Shown here piece after piece: positions 53,248 to 63,812 of a DNA stretch of 64,000 bases (position 1 is its first letter; each line of letters starts with the position of its first letter). The stretch spans positions 1,013,989 through 1,077,988 of the forward strand of contig NZ_JH597773.1 of NCBI RefSeq assembly GCF_000243335.1, in the 5' to 3' direction. Made by a program: the position numbers and the translations under genes. The notes under the pieces are model-generated. The model was not told the DNA's origin and did not search any database. It saw only the letters and a program-made list of their open reading frames with translations. The stretch is from Leptonema illini DSM 21528. Its GTDB lineage: Bacteria; Spirochaetota; Leptospiria; Leptospirales; Leptonemataceae.

Positions 53248-55971
53248 ATGGAACGTATCTCGACAGAGTTTCTCTACCTCTGGCGGGCTTTTGAGCAGGT
53301 CCTCGGCGAGAATGGCGAAGCCGAGCTCGCCGACCGCATGTCGGCCCTTTTCCTGTCGCCGGCAGCAGACGCCTCCGTGCATGCTGCCCGATCTCTGCCG
53401 GTTTCTCTTGCCCTTTTTCAGGCCGGCTCTCTTGCCTTTCACCTGATGAATATCGCCGAAGAGCGGGCTCTTTTGCGGGCTTACCGGCGCGAAGAGACGC
53501 CCGGACTTCTGCCCGAGCGTCTGAATCAGCTGAAGCGTCCCGGCACGGATGATCAAACTCTTGCGCTCTTGCAGCGTGTTCGCGTCGAGCCCGTCTTCAC
53601 CGCGCATCCCACAGAAGCAAAGCGAGCAACGATACTCGAACATCATCGTGAACTTTACGATCTTCTGACCGAAACCGATCGTGAGGCTTTAACCGAAGAG
53701 GAAAATCGGCATATACGCGAGCGGATTCTCGAAATCATCGATCGACTCTGGAAAACAGGCGAGATCTACCTGGAAAAACCCGACGTAGCTTCCGAGGTCT
53801 CGAATATTCTTCATTACGCGACGAACATCCTTCCCGACGCGATCGTTAAGCTGGGGCAGAGGTTAACCGATAGTTACGAGACGGCCTCCGGCGCCTCTTT
53901 ACCGTCAGAGGCACAGCCCGAAATCCGATTCGGCTCCTGGGTCGGAGGAGACCGCGACGGTCATCCCTTTGTTACGGCCCGCGTTACGGAAGAGACGTTA
54001 CAGCGTCTGCGCCTGCAGGCATTTATCGTTATCCGCAGACAGCTTCTGCGCCTCATCGACCTGAGTCTTTCAGACCATCGCGTTCAGGTTCCGGATCATT
54101 TTATCAATCGGTTGAAAGAGCGGGCATCCTCTCTCGGTGAATCCGGACAGGCCGCCCTGAAGCGAAACGTCGGCGAATCATTCCGGCAGTGGGTTCAGAT
54201 TATGCTGATCAGGCTTCCGCTTGCCGTCGCCCGTGACCACGCCACACATCTTGAACAGCGCCCGGAATGTTATACGGATCCCGCCGAGCTTCTCGATGAT
54301 ATTGCCATCCTTAAAGACGCTCTCATATCGGCCGGCGGTCAGCGACAGGTGCGCTGGCTGCTCGATCCCGTCGTGCAGGTTATTCGCACGTTTCGGTTTC
54401 ATCTGCTAAAGCTTGATATCAGACAGAACAGCGCGTTTTACGAGACGGCTCTGTTGCAGATACTCCAGCATGCCGGCATTCCCGCACCCGCGACGGCCGA
54501 CGAGCGTCGCCTTTTCTTCGATCGGGAGCTTTCATCCTCCCGCCCGTTCTTTCCTTACGATCGGAATCATGCATATTCCGATAAACCTGAGATGGCCGAG
54601 AGCCTTGCAACGCTTCAGGTGATCGCCGACTGGATGCGAAGGTACGGACCTGAGGCGATCGGCCATCTGATCATCAGCATGACACGCGACGCTACCGATC
54701 TGTTTACCGTCTATCTGCTTGCGCGCGAGGTCGGTTTACTCCGGAACGATGGCGATGGACAGTTCTTCATGCCCGTCTCTGTAGTGCCGCTCTTTGAAAC
54801 GATCGACGACCTGAAACGGGCTCCGCAGATTCTCGAACAGTTCCTTGATCATCCGATCACCGCGCAGAGCCTGCGCTTCTGGAATCCTGGCGGACCGCCT
54901 GCTGTGACCATCATGGTCGGTTATTCCGATTCCAATAAAGACGGCGGCTTTCTTGCAAGCCAGTGGTCTCTGTATCGATCGCAGCAGGATATGATCGCCA
55001 TTGCGGAAAAAAGAGGCATCGCCGTGCGTTTCTTTCACGGTCGCGGCGGAACGATCAGCAGAGGAGCCGGACCGACGCACCGCTTCGTCGAGTCTTTGCC
55101 CGAGGGATCGATCAACGCCGCGGGCATCCGATTAACCGAACAGGGAGAAACGATCGCCCAGAAATACGGAACGCCTCTGACCGCCTGCTATAACCTTGAA
55201 CAGCTTGTGGCCGGAGCGCTCATACGCCTCGCCCCGCGACGCAGGCCGGGTCCGCCCGGAACGATTCTCGACCGCCTCACGCAGAGCAGTTATGAACGCT
55301 GGCGCAGCCTGCTTGACCGCCCCGCATTTTTACAGTTTTACGCAGAGGCTACGCCGATCGATGCCATCGAAACGAACCGCATCGGTTCGCGCCCCGCTCG
55401 CCGTACCGGAAGGCGCAGCCTTGCCGACCTGCGGGCCATCCCCTGGGTGTTCAGCTGGAGCCAGTCTCGCTTTCATCTAACGGGCTGGTTCGGCACCGGT
55501 CATGCGCTGGCAGAACTGCGACAGAATTCCCCGCAAGAATGGGATGAGCTTCAACGCCTCTCGGTTGAAGCGAACGCAGCAGGAGCGGATCGAGCAAAGG
55601 CCAGTCCGTTTCTTATCGCCCTCTGGAGCAACATCGAGAACAGCATCGCCTGGGCCGATCCGTCTATTATGGAGTTATACAGCTCCCTCGTCAGAGATAC
55701 AGACGTTCGAAGCGACGTTCTGCCCCTGATACTTGCCGAATATGAATCGACGATGAAAGAACTCCAGCTGCTCAGAGGCGATCTCTTTCCGCGAAGAAAA
55801 GGCCTGCATGCTACGCTTCAATCCCGCAGTGCGGCATTGCACGAACTGCACCGCCATCAGGTTACACTGCTTCGCGATTGGAGAGAGACGGACCGCTCGA
55901 ACAAAGATATTGAGCAGGTTCTGTTGCTCAGCCTGAGCGCTATCGCCGCCGGTCTCAAGGCGACAGGTTAG
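53248..55971 (+). CDS. ppc: phosphoenolpyruvate carboxylase
   Basis: A 907-residue enzyme adding bicarbonate to PEP to make oxaloacetate. Motifs are VFTAHPTEAKRATI (catalytic His region), WVGGDRDGHPFVTA, VTIMVGYSDSNKDGGFLAS and VRFFHGRGGTISRGAGPTH (catalytic). The ending LLLSLSAIAAGLKATG also fits the family's short C-terminal Asn/Gly end (here Gly). Length is normal. AGGTAAAG precedes the ATG. Together with gdhA it feeds TCA-cycle intermediates and nitrogen assimilation. Confidence 0.96.
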   Translation: MERISTEFLYLWRAFEQVLGENGEAELADRMSALFLSPAADASVHAARSLPVSLALFQAGSLAFHLMNIAEERALLRAYRREETPGLLPERLNQLKRPGTDDQTLALLQRVRVEPVFTAHPTEAKRATILEHHRELYDLLTETDREALTEEENRHIRERILEIIDRLWKTGEIYLEKPDVASEVSNILHYATNILPDAIVKLGQRLTDSYETASGASLPSEAQPEIRFGSWVGGDRDGHPFVTARVTEETLQRLRLQAFIVIRRQLLRLIDLSLSDHRVQVPDHFINRLKERASSLGESGQAALKRNVGESFRQWVQIMLIRLPLAVARDHATHLEQRPECYTDPAELLDDIAILKDALISAGGQRQVRWLLDPVVQVIRTFRFHLLKLDIRQNSAFYETALLQILQHAGIPAPATADERRLFFDRELSSSRPFFPYDRNHAYSDKPEMAESLATLQVIADWMRRYGPEAIGHLIISMTRDATDLFTVYLLAREVGLLRNDGDGQFFMPVSVVPLFETIDDLKRAPQILEQFLDHPITAQSLRFWNPGGPPAVTIMVGYSDSNKDGGFLASQWSLYRSQQDMIAIAEKRGIAVRFFHGRGGTISRGAGPTHRFVESLPEGSINAAGIRLTEQGETIAQKYGTPLTACYNLEQLVAGALIRLAPRRRPGPPGTILDRLTQSSYERWRSLLDRPAFLQFYAEATPIDAIETNRIGSRPARRTGRRSLADLRAIPWVFSWSQSRFHLTGWFGTGHALAELRQNSPQEWDELQRLSVEANAAGADRAKASPFLIALWSNIENSIAWADPSIMELYSSLVRDTDVRSDVLPLILAEYESTMKELQLLRGDLFPRRKGLHATLQSRSAALHELHRHQVTLLRDWRETDRSNKDIEQVLLLSLSAIAAGLKATG

Positions 55972-56001
55972 TCGAAGGTCCTCGATCGAGCCTCCGGTCC
56001 G

Positions 56002-56892
56002 CTATCCTCCCGATACGGAAAGCAGGTAGAGCGAAACAAGCGAGGTCACAACGGCAATGCCCTTCCGCCAGGTAAGCTGTTCCCATTTCAGAGCTACCGA
56101 CAGCAGCAGAGCGAAGACAAAGCTCAGGTTTGCGACCGGAACGACCACGCTGGCCTCGCCGAGTTCCACCGCCTGCAAGAGAAGGTTTACGATTAAGAAT
56201 ACGAGAACCCCAGAAAACAGTGCGTAGAAAAGCAGCGTGCGATCGAGCGGCTGACGATCTCTGAAAGATGGAGCGGTCAGATACCGAATCAGAGCGTAGA
56301 GAAGCCCTCCGACGATCCATGAGACGGCCGTAATCAAAAGCATGGTGTCCTTTGCAGCGCCATGCAACAGAGCAAACTTTGAGACGACGACATACAGGGC
56401 GCGCAGAACGGAAGCCACAACCGCCAGCCCGAAGAAGAAACGAAAATTCGTGTATAGATCGCCGGCATGCCCGCTCCGCCTGTAAAGCAGAAGCACGGCC
56501 GCCAATCCGGCCAGCACGCCCGAGGCCTTGAAGAAGTCCAGAGCCTCGGCCAGGAAGGCCACGGAGAGGATAACGACCACAACCGTGTTCAATCGATAGA
56601 TCATCGAACCAAGCCCGACGTCAATATGAGTGAGGCTTTCGAGAAGCAGGATGTTTGATGCAGCAAGCAAAAGGCCGCAGATCAATCCAAACACAAGCGA
56701 AGGCGTGCTCCAATCGAAGACCTGCCCCTGAATAGAAGATAGGGTTAACTGCAAGATCGTCCATACCATGCCGATTCCTGCAAGATACAGACCTCGCGAA
56801 CGAGATCGTGTAGAAAACCTTTTAAAAACGACGTCGTTCAGTCCGGCGCAGATCAGGCTTCCCAGAGCGAAGAGTAACGCTGATGAAATCAT
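56002..56892 (-). CDS. EamA/DMT-family transporter
   Basis: A 296-residue membrane protein with about ten helices and a two-fold EamA repeat (ALLFALGSLICAGLNDVVFK; VASVLRALYVVVSKFALLHG). The substrate is unknown. I use ATG 56892, behind GAGGTGAG; that ribosome site overlaps the end of the methyltransferase remnant. Convergent with ppc. Confidence 0.88.
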   Translation of the reverse strand: MISSALLFALGSLICAGLNDVVFKRFSTRSRSRGLYLAGIGMVWTILQLTLSSIQGQVFDWSTPSLVFGLICGLLLAASNILLLESLTHIDVGLGSMIYRLNTVVVVILSVAFLAEALDFFKASGVLAGLAAVLLLYRRSGHAGDLYTNFRFFFGLAVVASVLRALYVVVSKFALLHGAAKDTMLLITAVSWIVGGLLYALIRYLTAPSFRDRQPLDRTLLFYALFSGVLVFLIVNLLLQAVELGEASVVVPVANLSFVFALLLSVALKWEQLTWRKGIAVVTSLVSLYLLSVSGG

Positions 56893-56893
56893 C

Positions 56894-57137
56894 TCACCTC
56901 GCCACATACATCCCGTAGCCGTAATAGGCGCCAGAGGTTTCGTACATAAGGATCTCTTCTTCGTCGTCCGCCACAACCGATATCGGCGATCTTTAATCTG
57001 CGCGAGCGATCCAGGCCGGCCAGCGAAAGGGCTCGCATCGTTTCGGTATCGTTACCGGGGCCCTGTCTGTGATTCGGCCGGTGTTCATCGACGAGCAGTT
57101 GCAATGTATCCATATCGTAAGACTCCTGTTCGCTCAA
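56894..57137 (-). pseudogene. class I SAM methyltransferase remnant with internal deletion
   Basis: Start-side frame (from 57137 or ATG 57113) reads MDTLQLLVDEHRPNHRQGPG ... LKIADIGCGG, the normal beginning of a class I methyltransferase with motif I. In the neighbouring frame directly after it (about 56965 to TGA 56894-56896) comes EEEILMYETSGAYYGYGMYV, which looks like the end of the same family. The central ~150-200 residues are missing and the frame shifts at the junction. It must be inactive. Confidence 0.75.
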
Positions 57138-57182
57138 GAAGCGGCTTCAGGTCAGATTCTGATGAGCATCGTTATCGAGCTA

Positions 57183-57962
57183 TCAGTCAGGCGATAAACC
57201 GAGAGCATACCAGTACGGATCGAAGGCCGCTTCAGCCAGGTCTATACTCAAAATGAGAAAGCGATCGTAATCCTGCGTCGTATGAGCAGAATCGAGCGCT
57301 TCATAATATTCCAGTCTTCTTTCCATCGGAACGATCAACGGCGGAAATCCGTTCTTCATAAGTTCAAGGTTCATCAGCAATCGGGCCGTTCTACCGTTTC
57401 CATCGATAAAGGGGTGGATGCCCACGAAATCGACATGAAGCCTTGCGGCTCTCTGCACAGGATGCATGGCTGTAGCGGAGTCGTACCAGTTCATGAGCTC
57501 TTCCATAGACCTCTGCACGTGAAGGGCATCGGGTGGCCGATGAACGGCGCCAGCAATCGTAACGTTAACTTTGCGATACTCACCTGCATGCTCATCGTCG
57601 ATATTCTTGAGTATCAATCGATGAATAGACCGAATCAAACATTCCGATAAAGGCTCGCGATTCTGGACGACATCCTCGATAAAGAGAATGGCCTCACGAT
57701 GGTTCATGACCTCAAAGTGTTCCCGGATCGTCTTCCCTCCTATCGTGATCCCCTCCAGAGCAACGCGCGTCTCTTTCAACGTCAACGTATTCCCTTCGAT
57801 GGCATTGGAATGATAAGTCCAGCGGAGGACCAGATCTTCATGCAGGTTCCGCGCCACCTCGGGCGATAGAGGACGAACGGCATCAAGCTGCCGTTTCAAA
57901 CGGTCCAGTTTTGCGAAGGTCTGCACGGCCATCTCTCTGATATCTCTATAACGAGGTAACAT
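57183..57962 (-). CDS. Fic family protein (AMPylator), class II inhibitory motif
   Basis: A 259-residue protein. The Fic core is VDFVGIHPFIDGNGRTARLL (HPFxDGNGR). An N-terminal inhibitory motif, YHSNAIEGNTLTL (SxxxEG), and flap HAGEYRKVNVTI fit class II Fic enzymes. The protein probably transfers AMP onto an unknown target, or removes it. I use ATG 57962; a TTG seven codons earlier is in frame. No antitoxin gene is adjacent, as expected for class II. Confidence 0.93.
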   Translation of the reverse strand: MLPRYRDIREMAVQTFAKLDRLKRQLDAVRPLSPEVARNLHEDLVLRWTYHSNAIEGNTLTLKETRVALEGITIGGKTIREHFEVMNHREAILFIEDVVQNREPLSECLIRSIHRLILKNIDDEHAGEYRKVNVTIAGAVHRPPDALHVQRSMEELMNWYDSATAMHPVQRAARLHVDFVGIHPFIDGNGRTARLLMNLELMKNGFPPLIVPMERRLEYYEALDSAHTTQDYDRFLILSIDLAEAAFDPYWYALGLSPD

Positions 57963-58102
57963 GTAGAAAGATAATCCGATCAAACGGGTGTCAAATGATG
58001 TTTGCCCGGCGATAGAGTTCAGTCAGCGTTTCGGGCTCGACGAGGGAAAGCGGCGTAAGATCCTATACTTTCAAGTATTTTTTTCTGCCTGAAAGCAGAT
58101 GA

Positions 58103-59488
<1,386 letters not shown>

Positions 59489-59913
59489 CGAGCGATTAGA
59501 GGGTCAGTCAGTTTGAAACGGCTCCGTAAAGCGGGGCCTTTTTTTTATGGAGGAGTTGATCTGCGAGAGGCGGGGGAGCGAGAGCGTCCTGCTTCGACGG
59601 GAATCGATCGGGTCACGGTCGGGCGTAAAGCGACATAACGTGCGGTATTGAAGCCTGGCTGCGTTAGTCGATGGCAACGGTCGCCGACATAAAAACCAGA
59701 AGCGCCCAGCCACTCCTACTCCGCTACACAGGCAAGCGAGCAGGCTGCATTCAGCGCAAGCAGATTCATGAAGAGGCACTTTCGATTACGGAGAGGGCTC
59801 TAGCAAGCGCCTGCAACCCATTCCCTCTGCGCTATCCCGTCCGAACCGGGCCTGGCGCTCAACCCGACAACAAAGGCGCCACCCGCACGGTGAGGATGGG
59901 ATGGCGCAGATTC
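59489..59913. other. intergenic gap between gdhA and ssrA, no gene seen
   Basis: About 425 bases. Apart from the gdhA terminator I see no convincing gene: the open frames on both strands have no ribosome site or recognisable motif. Close to ssrA, GCGCCA/TGGCGC and CACC/GGGTG pairs (59878-59907) form a possible ssrA terminator followed by CTTTGTTGT on the minus strand. This is weak. Confidence 0.5.
59520..59546 (+). terminator. rho-independent terminator of gdhA
   Basis: GGCTCCG (59520-59526) pairs with CGGGGCC (59532-59538) across TAAAG, followed by eight T residues (59539-59546). One T-G pair. It is 31 bases past the gdhA stop. Confidence 0.88.
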
Positions 59914-60257
59914 TGGAGACGGCGGGAGTCGAACCCGCGTCCTACCGTGCGACCCGAGGGCCCCTACATGCTTAGTCGCTGCTGGTTACGATCGGGGCAA
60001 GCGCAGCGACGGCCAACCACAATCGTTCCGGGCGGGTTATACAAAAGTTACAGCCGTCCGGGCCCGCAACCTTCGCCTTCTCTGAGGTGGCGCTCTGTTC
60101 CGGCCCGAGAAGGAAAGCCGGGCAGAGCGTCTTGCTACCTATTAAGCAGCGAGAGCAAACTCTTCGTTTGCACGTAAAGGGTGAGGTTTTTAGAAGCTCC
60201 TCAACTTCGCATGCGACCAACGACCCGATTCACGGCAGTCGAAACCAGATCGTCCCC
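59914..60257 (-). ncRNA. ssrA: tmRNA (ssrA)
   Basis: A 344-nt tmRNA. The 5' end GGGGACGATCTGG (from 60257) pairs with the 3' end CGTCTCC plus discriminator A (59921-59914): a 7-bp acceptor stem with one G-U pair. The T-arm is GCGGGTTCGACTCCCGC, and the 5' end continues with the typical TGGTTTCGAC. The tag frame at 60171-60142 reads ANEEFALAA then TAA. The 3' CCA is not encoded. With SmpB it rescues stalled ribosomes. A single-piece, non-permuted form. Confidence 0.95.
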
Positions 60258-60278
60258 GATTTCTTCTGCAAGGTCATA

Positions 60279-60306
60279 GGCCTTTCCGCAATGATGCGGA
60301 AAGGCC
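60279..60306. promoter_or_regulatory. 12-bp perfect palindrome just upstream of ssrA
   Basis: GGCCTTTCCGCA (60279-60290) and TGCGGAAAGGCC (60295-60306) are perfect reverse complements around ATGA. It ends 22 bases before the tmRNA 5' end, where a promoter would be expected. A TATGAC lies between stem and ssrA (60278-60273) and could be the -10 box. Confidence 0.6.
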
Positions 60307-60389
60307 ACCACCTATAGAAGGAACAGGAAGCTCCGACGTCAAGCGGAATTCAGTTGACATGAGGCGGATCTACAGTCCGGGTTTCCATT

Positions 60390-61322
60390 ATGACAAAAAC
60401 CCGTCGCAACTGGCTCCTTATGCTTGCCGCCCTGCTCCTGCTTTCTGCATCTCTTTACGGCATATTCATTATCAACTCCCCTGAGGGCAGGCCCGGCGCC
60501 TATACGATCGATCTGGCCGGCATGCGCGAAATGGCGAAATCCGACGATCTGCCTTCTGAGATCGAGGGTCTTGCCATCGGCGAAGGCGCATTCCCTGCCG
60601 CCGCCATTCGTGCAGGATGGTCTTTGCTCAAGAAGCATCCGATGGTTTTCGCCACCTATCGCTTGAAATACGACGACCGCTCCGTCATCATCGATACGGC
60701 CCACGATCGTTCGCTGCACGAAAAGATGTTTCCGGGCAATCCGTTCTACGACGATCGCTATGAACAGATGCAAAAGGTGATGCTTGACTCGGTCGACCGC
60801 AACGGCGCCATCGTACTAACGCACGAACATCCGGATCATATCGGAGGCATCGCTCGCTCCGCCTCGATCATGGAGCTGGCGCGGATCGCGAAGATCACCG
60901 TCGAACAATTGAACGGTCCGTCGTTGCCCGAGTCCGGATTCCCCGAAGAGGCGAAGCCGCTTTTCACTCCGTATGCCTATGAAGGCATCGCCTCGCCGGC
61001 TCCCGGTGTCGTCGTCGCAAAGGCGCCGGGGCATTCGCCCGGAAGCCAGCTCGTATACGTTATTCTACGAGACGGACGTGAGTTTTTATTTGTGGGTGAT
61101 ATCGCATGGGATCGCGCCAATATCGAAACCGGCATCGGTCGCCCGCTGCTCGTCAGTCTCTTCTTCTTACATGAAGATCGCCAGGCTGTCGCCGATCAGC
61201 TGCTTGCGATCAGGGAATTGCAGAAGACCGAACCTGGCTTGCATATCGTCGTAGCGCACGACGCCGCCCAGTTTGAAGATCTGAAGCTCAGGAAGGTACT
61301 GGCGGATGGATTCGCTCAGTAG
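60390..61322 (+). CDS. MBL-fold metallo-hydrolase, membrane anchored
   Basis: A 310-residue protein. An N-terminal helix (about 7-28) anchors or exports it. The metal-binding motif is IVLTHEHPDHIGGIA (HxHxDH); later ligands are likely GHSPGSQLVY (His) and FLFVGDIAWD (Asp). The rest is standard for the fold. Substrate unknown; different from the MBL protein at 1996-2940. The stop lies 6 bases from the convergent lipoprotein gene. Confidence 0.85.
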   Translation: MTKTRRNWLLMLAALLLLSASLYGIFIINSPEGRPGAYTIDLAGMREMAKSDDLPSEIEGLAIGEGAFPAAAIRAGWSLLKKHPMVFATYRLKYDDRSVIIDTAHDRSLHEKMFPGNPFYDDRYEQMQKVMLDSVDRNGAIVLTHEHPDHIGGIARSASIMELARIAKITVEQLNGPSLPESGFPEEAKPLFTPYAYEGIASPAPGVVVAKAPGHSPGSQLVYVILRDGREFLFVGDIAWDRANIETGIGRPLLVSLFFLHEDRQAVADQLLAIRELQKTEPGLHIVVAHDAAQFEDLKLRKVLADGFAQ

Positions 61323-61328
61323 CGCCGC

Positions 61329-61817
61329 TCATTTCTGAAACTGCATTCTCTCACCGGCACGACGCACCGAACCGAACCTCCATTGTTCGCCGTCCTTCTC
61401 GTATCTGATGCGTATCGCGCCTTCGATACGCTCGTTGCTTTTCGGGGCGTCATCAAAGACGACGTTAACCACAATCTCTCGCGCTGTGTCGTCGCCGTCC
61501 ACGGTCTGCACGGCAAATTCCTTGATCTCACGGGCAAAGATCGTCCAGGCCACATCAAGCTGTCGGCCTTCGCCTTCTTCAGGGCCATAGGCGAATATGG
61601 TCTTACCCGTCAGATCGTCTTTGATACGCTCTTCGGTGATCTCTGTGCCGAGTAGCTCAGCGTTCCGCCTGCGTATCTGCTCGGCTGGATCTACCGGCGT
61701 CGATTCTTCTACCTGTCGTGTGCTCTTCTCTTCACGAACCTGTGTTGCACAGGAAGACGTTAGCACCGACACCGCAGCGATCACGCCTGTAAATATAACT
61801 CGCTCTAATTGCTTCAT
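61329..61817 (-). CDS. lipoprotein of unknown function
   Basis: A 162-residue protein. The signal peptide ends in LTSSC (Cys near residue 23). The mature part starts with a charged stretch (ATQVREEKSTRQVEES). The second half is beta-rich (EFAVQTVDGDDTAREIVVN and AIRIRYEKDGEQWRFGSV). Not recognised as a known family. It lies 42 bases downstream of the Bat-like gene and probably belongs to the same unit. Confidence 0.75.
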   Translation of the reverse strand: MKQLERVIFTGVIAAVSVLTSSCATQVREEKSTRQVEESTPVDPAEQIRRRNAELLGTEITEERIKDDLTGKTIFAYGPEEGEGRQLDVAWTIFAREIKEFAVQTVDGDDTAREIVVNVVFDDAPKSNERIEGAIRIRYEKDGEQWRFGSVRRAGERMQFQK

Positions 61818-61859
61818 TTATTCTCTCCTTTGATCATACGATGCATATAAAAGCATGGC

Positions 61860-63812
61860 TCACCACCAGATCGGTCGACCGTCGGAGCCTTCTGTCGGTT
61901 TGCCCGGCTGGCTCTCCTGTCCTTCCTCTTCTCTGCCCTGTTGCTGCCTGCTCTGACGGAACTCTCCGCGGTTCTGCCCTTTCAGCTGTTCCAGGCGGGC
62001 GGTCACTTCATCGGCGGGCTTTACAGATCCTCTGACGCCAGGATTCTTCTGTGGTTCTTCGTTTTTGTTTCTGTTCTCGTTCTTCTCGGATTGATGCTCC
62101 GGTTCTTGTTCAGACTCGGGCTTTTTCTCCGGATTCTTTTCAGGCGGATTCTTCTTTGATGAGTTGGGGTCCTGATCTTTCCCTGAATTGTCCTTATCGT
62201 CCTGTGATTTCGGATCTTTCTCAGGCGGCGGGCATTTCTTCTGCATGGCTTCGATCTTCTGACGCTGTTCCGTTAACAAATCGAGCGAATCCATAGCCCG
62301 GGATTCTACGTCAGGCTCATGAAGCAGATGCCGTTCATAAAAACGTCGGATGGCTCCGCGATCTTTCGAAAGAGAGACGGCCGTCTCGAATCGCTGCGAA
62401 GAAACGTCCAGTAGCTCTTTCGCTCGATCAAGCCGGCACTCTTCGGCCTCATGAAGAGCCCAGAGAACGAGCAGGCGACCGTCTTCATAGTGAACGGCAG
62501 GACGATCGAACTGCACACGGATCGACGCCTCAAAAAGATCATGCGCTGCGGCATAGTCTTTCTCGTCGCCGGAAAGTGAGCCGAGGTTAGCCGATGCCGT
62601 TCCCGCACCGGAGCTGTAAAGTCTTGCTCGCTCGTACTGCTCTCTGGCCTGCGCTGCGTCGATCTTTTCGAGAAGGATGCCCTTTTCATTATACATATGC
62701 GACGTCCATCGATCGCATTGAAGCAGAGATGAAAGCATAAAAGGCAGAAGAAGAAAGGCCATCCGACGTTCTCGCAGAATCGAAAGGCCAATCGAATCGA
62801 TCACAAGCAGAAGCGCAAAAAATCCCATTATGTACGGAGTGAGATCTTTGCGTGCCTCGGGGTCGGCGATGCCCGCCTCCCCGGCCTTCGCCGCAAGGCC
62901 TCTCACGACAGGGGCAACGGTTTCATCGATCGCGACGATACTTTCGACGGCAGCAAAGCGAGCGTCGGTGGCGTCGGCAATGCGCTCGTAGTGTTCGTCC
63001 TGCCGAGCCGTCTCTGCCGTACCGAGAGGCTTGATGCGCTCGCCGGGATTGCGAATGAGCTCGGCGGTGTCATAGAGCGTGATCGTCGTCGGCACGTCAT
63101 GCCCGACCGTGATCGCATGCACGGCAATGCCGGCCGCCTCAAGCGCATCAAGGTCTTCGTCGTATTGATCCTCGTAGCCTGGCGGGATCTCACCGTCGCC
63201 GATTAACACGGCCTGAAAGGTCTCACCTGGGGCGGCATAGGCGGCCTGCGATCGGATCGCCGCAAGCACAGCGGAGAGGCTTGATCCGGTGTTTGCATAG
63301 GATGTCGTTCCAAGCGAATCCAGCACCGAAAGAACGGCCTCTCGATCATCAGAAGGGGGGCTGTGAACGACGACGGTTCCCGCGAAAGAATAAAGACCGG
63401 TGCGAAGATTCAATCCCGCCTCTGAGGATTTGAAGATTATATGCCGGGCGATGTCCTTCGCTATCTCAAGCCTTGAAACGGAGTTGCCGTCTCGCGTGAT
63501 GTCGCGAGCCTGCATGCTTAACGACGCATCAATGAAGATGAGCACACGGCCGCTGGCCTTCGAAACGGCGCCTTCGCCCTGACTGTAAGGAGAGGCGACG
63601 GCAACGATCACAAGAAGCGACATCAAAAAATACCAGACGAACAGAAGTGCATGGCTGCGGCGATTCAGCACGGTTAATCCGGCACGACGCTCAGGCGCAC
63701 TGTGCGCCTCTATAAAGAGTAGAGAACATCGACTGCGCCAGTACAGGTACAGGATAACGACGACCGAGGGCACGATCAGAAAAAACGCTATAGGATGAGC
63801 GAAGCCGATCAC
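61860..63812 (-). CDS. BatB-BatC-like fusion: VWA domain protein with tail repeats
   Basis: A 650-residue protein from GTG 63812. Three or so helices and a von Willebrand A domain (about 80-280; MIDAS LIFIDASLSMQARD) resemble BatB. A short helical/TPR-like segment (about 385-500: DAAQAREQYERARLYSSGAG) resembles BatC. The tail (about 520-650) is Lys/Glu/Pro/Gln-rich low complexity. Bat proteins act in stress tolerance in leptospires; the exact role is unclear. The start overlaps the stop of the BatA-like gene upstream (GTGA). Confidence 0.82.
   Translation of the reverse strand: MIGFAHPIAFFLIVPSVVVILYLYWRSRCSLLFIEAHSAPERRAGLTVLNRRSHALLFVWYFLMSLLVIVAVASPYSQGEGAVSKASGRVLIFIDASLSMQARDITRDGNSVSRLEIAKDIARHIIFKSSEAGLNLRTGLYSFAGTVVVHSPPSDDREAVLSVLDSLGTTSYANTGSSLSAVLAAIRSQAAYAAPGETFQAVLIGDGEIPPGYEDQYDEDLDALEAAGIAVHAITVGHDVPTTITLYDTAELIRNPGERIKPLGTAETARQDEHYERIADATDARFAAVESIVAIDETVAPVVRGLAAKAGEAGIADPEARKDLTPYIMGFFALLLVIDSIGLSILRERRMAFLLLPFMLSSLLQCDRWTSHMYNEKGILLEKIDAAQAREQYERARLYSSGAGTASANLGSLSGDEKDYAAAHDLFEASIRVQFDRPAVHYEDGRLLVLWALHEAEECRLDRAKELLDVSSQRFETAVSLSKDRGAIRRFYERHLLHEPDVESRAMDSLDLLTEQRQKIEAMQKKCPPPEKDPKSQDDKDNSGKDQDPNSSKKNPPEKNPEKKPESEQEPEHQSEKNENRNKNEEPQKNPGVRGSVKPADEVTARLEQLKGQNRGEFRQSRQQQGREEEGQESQPGKPTEGSDGRPIWW

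Noticed and set aside
59560-59880. Small coding frames in the gdhA-ssrA gap
   Set aside because: No ribosome sites and no conserved motif; composition is mixed and Cys/Arg-rich as in chance frames.
59914-60000. A tRNA gene, from the GTTCGACTC T-arm
   Set aside because: It is the 3' part of tmRNA: the acceptor stem pairs with 60251-60257, and the tag frame lies between.
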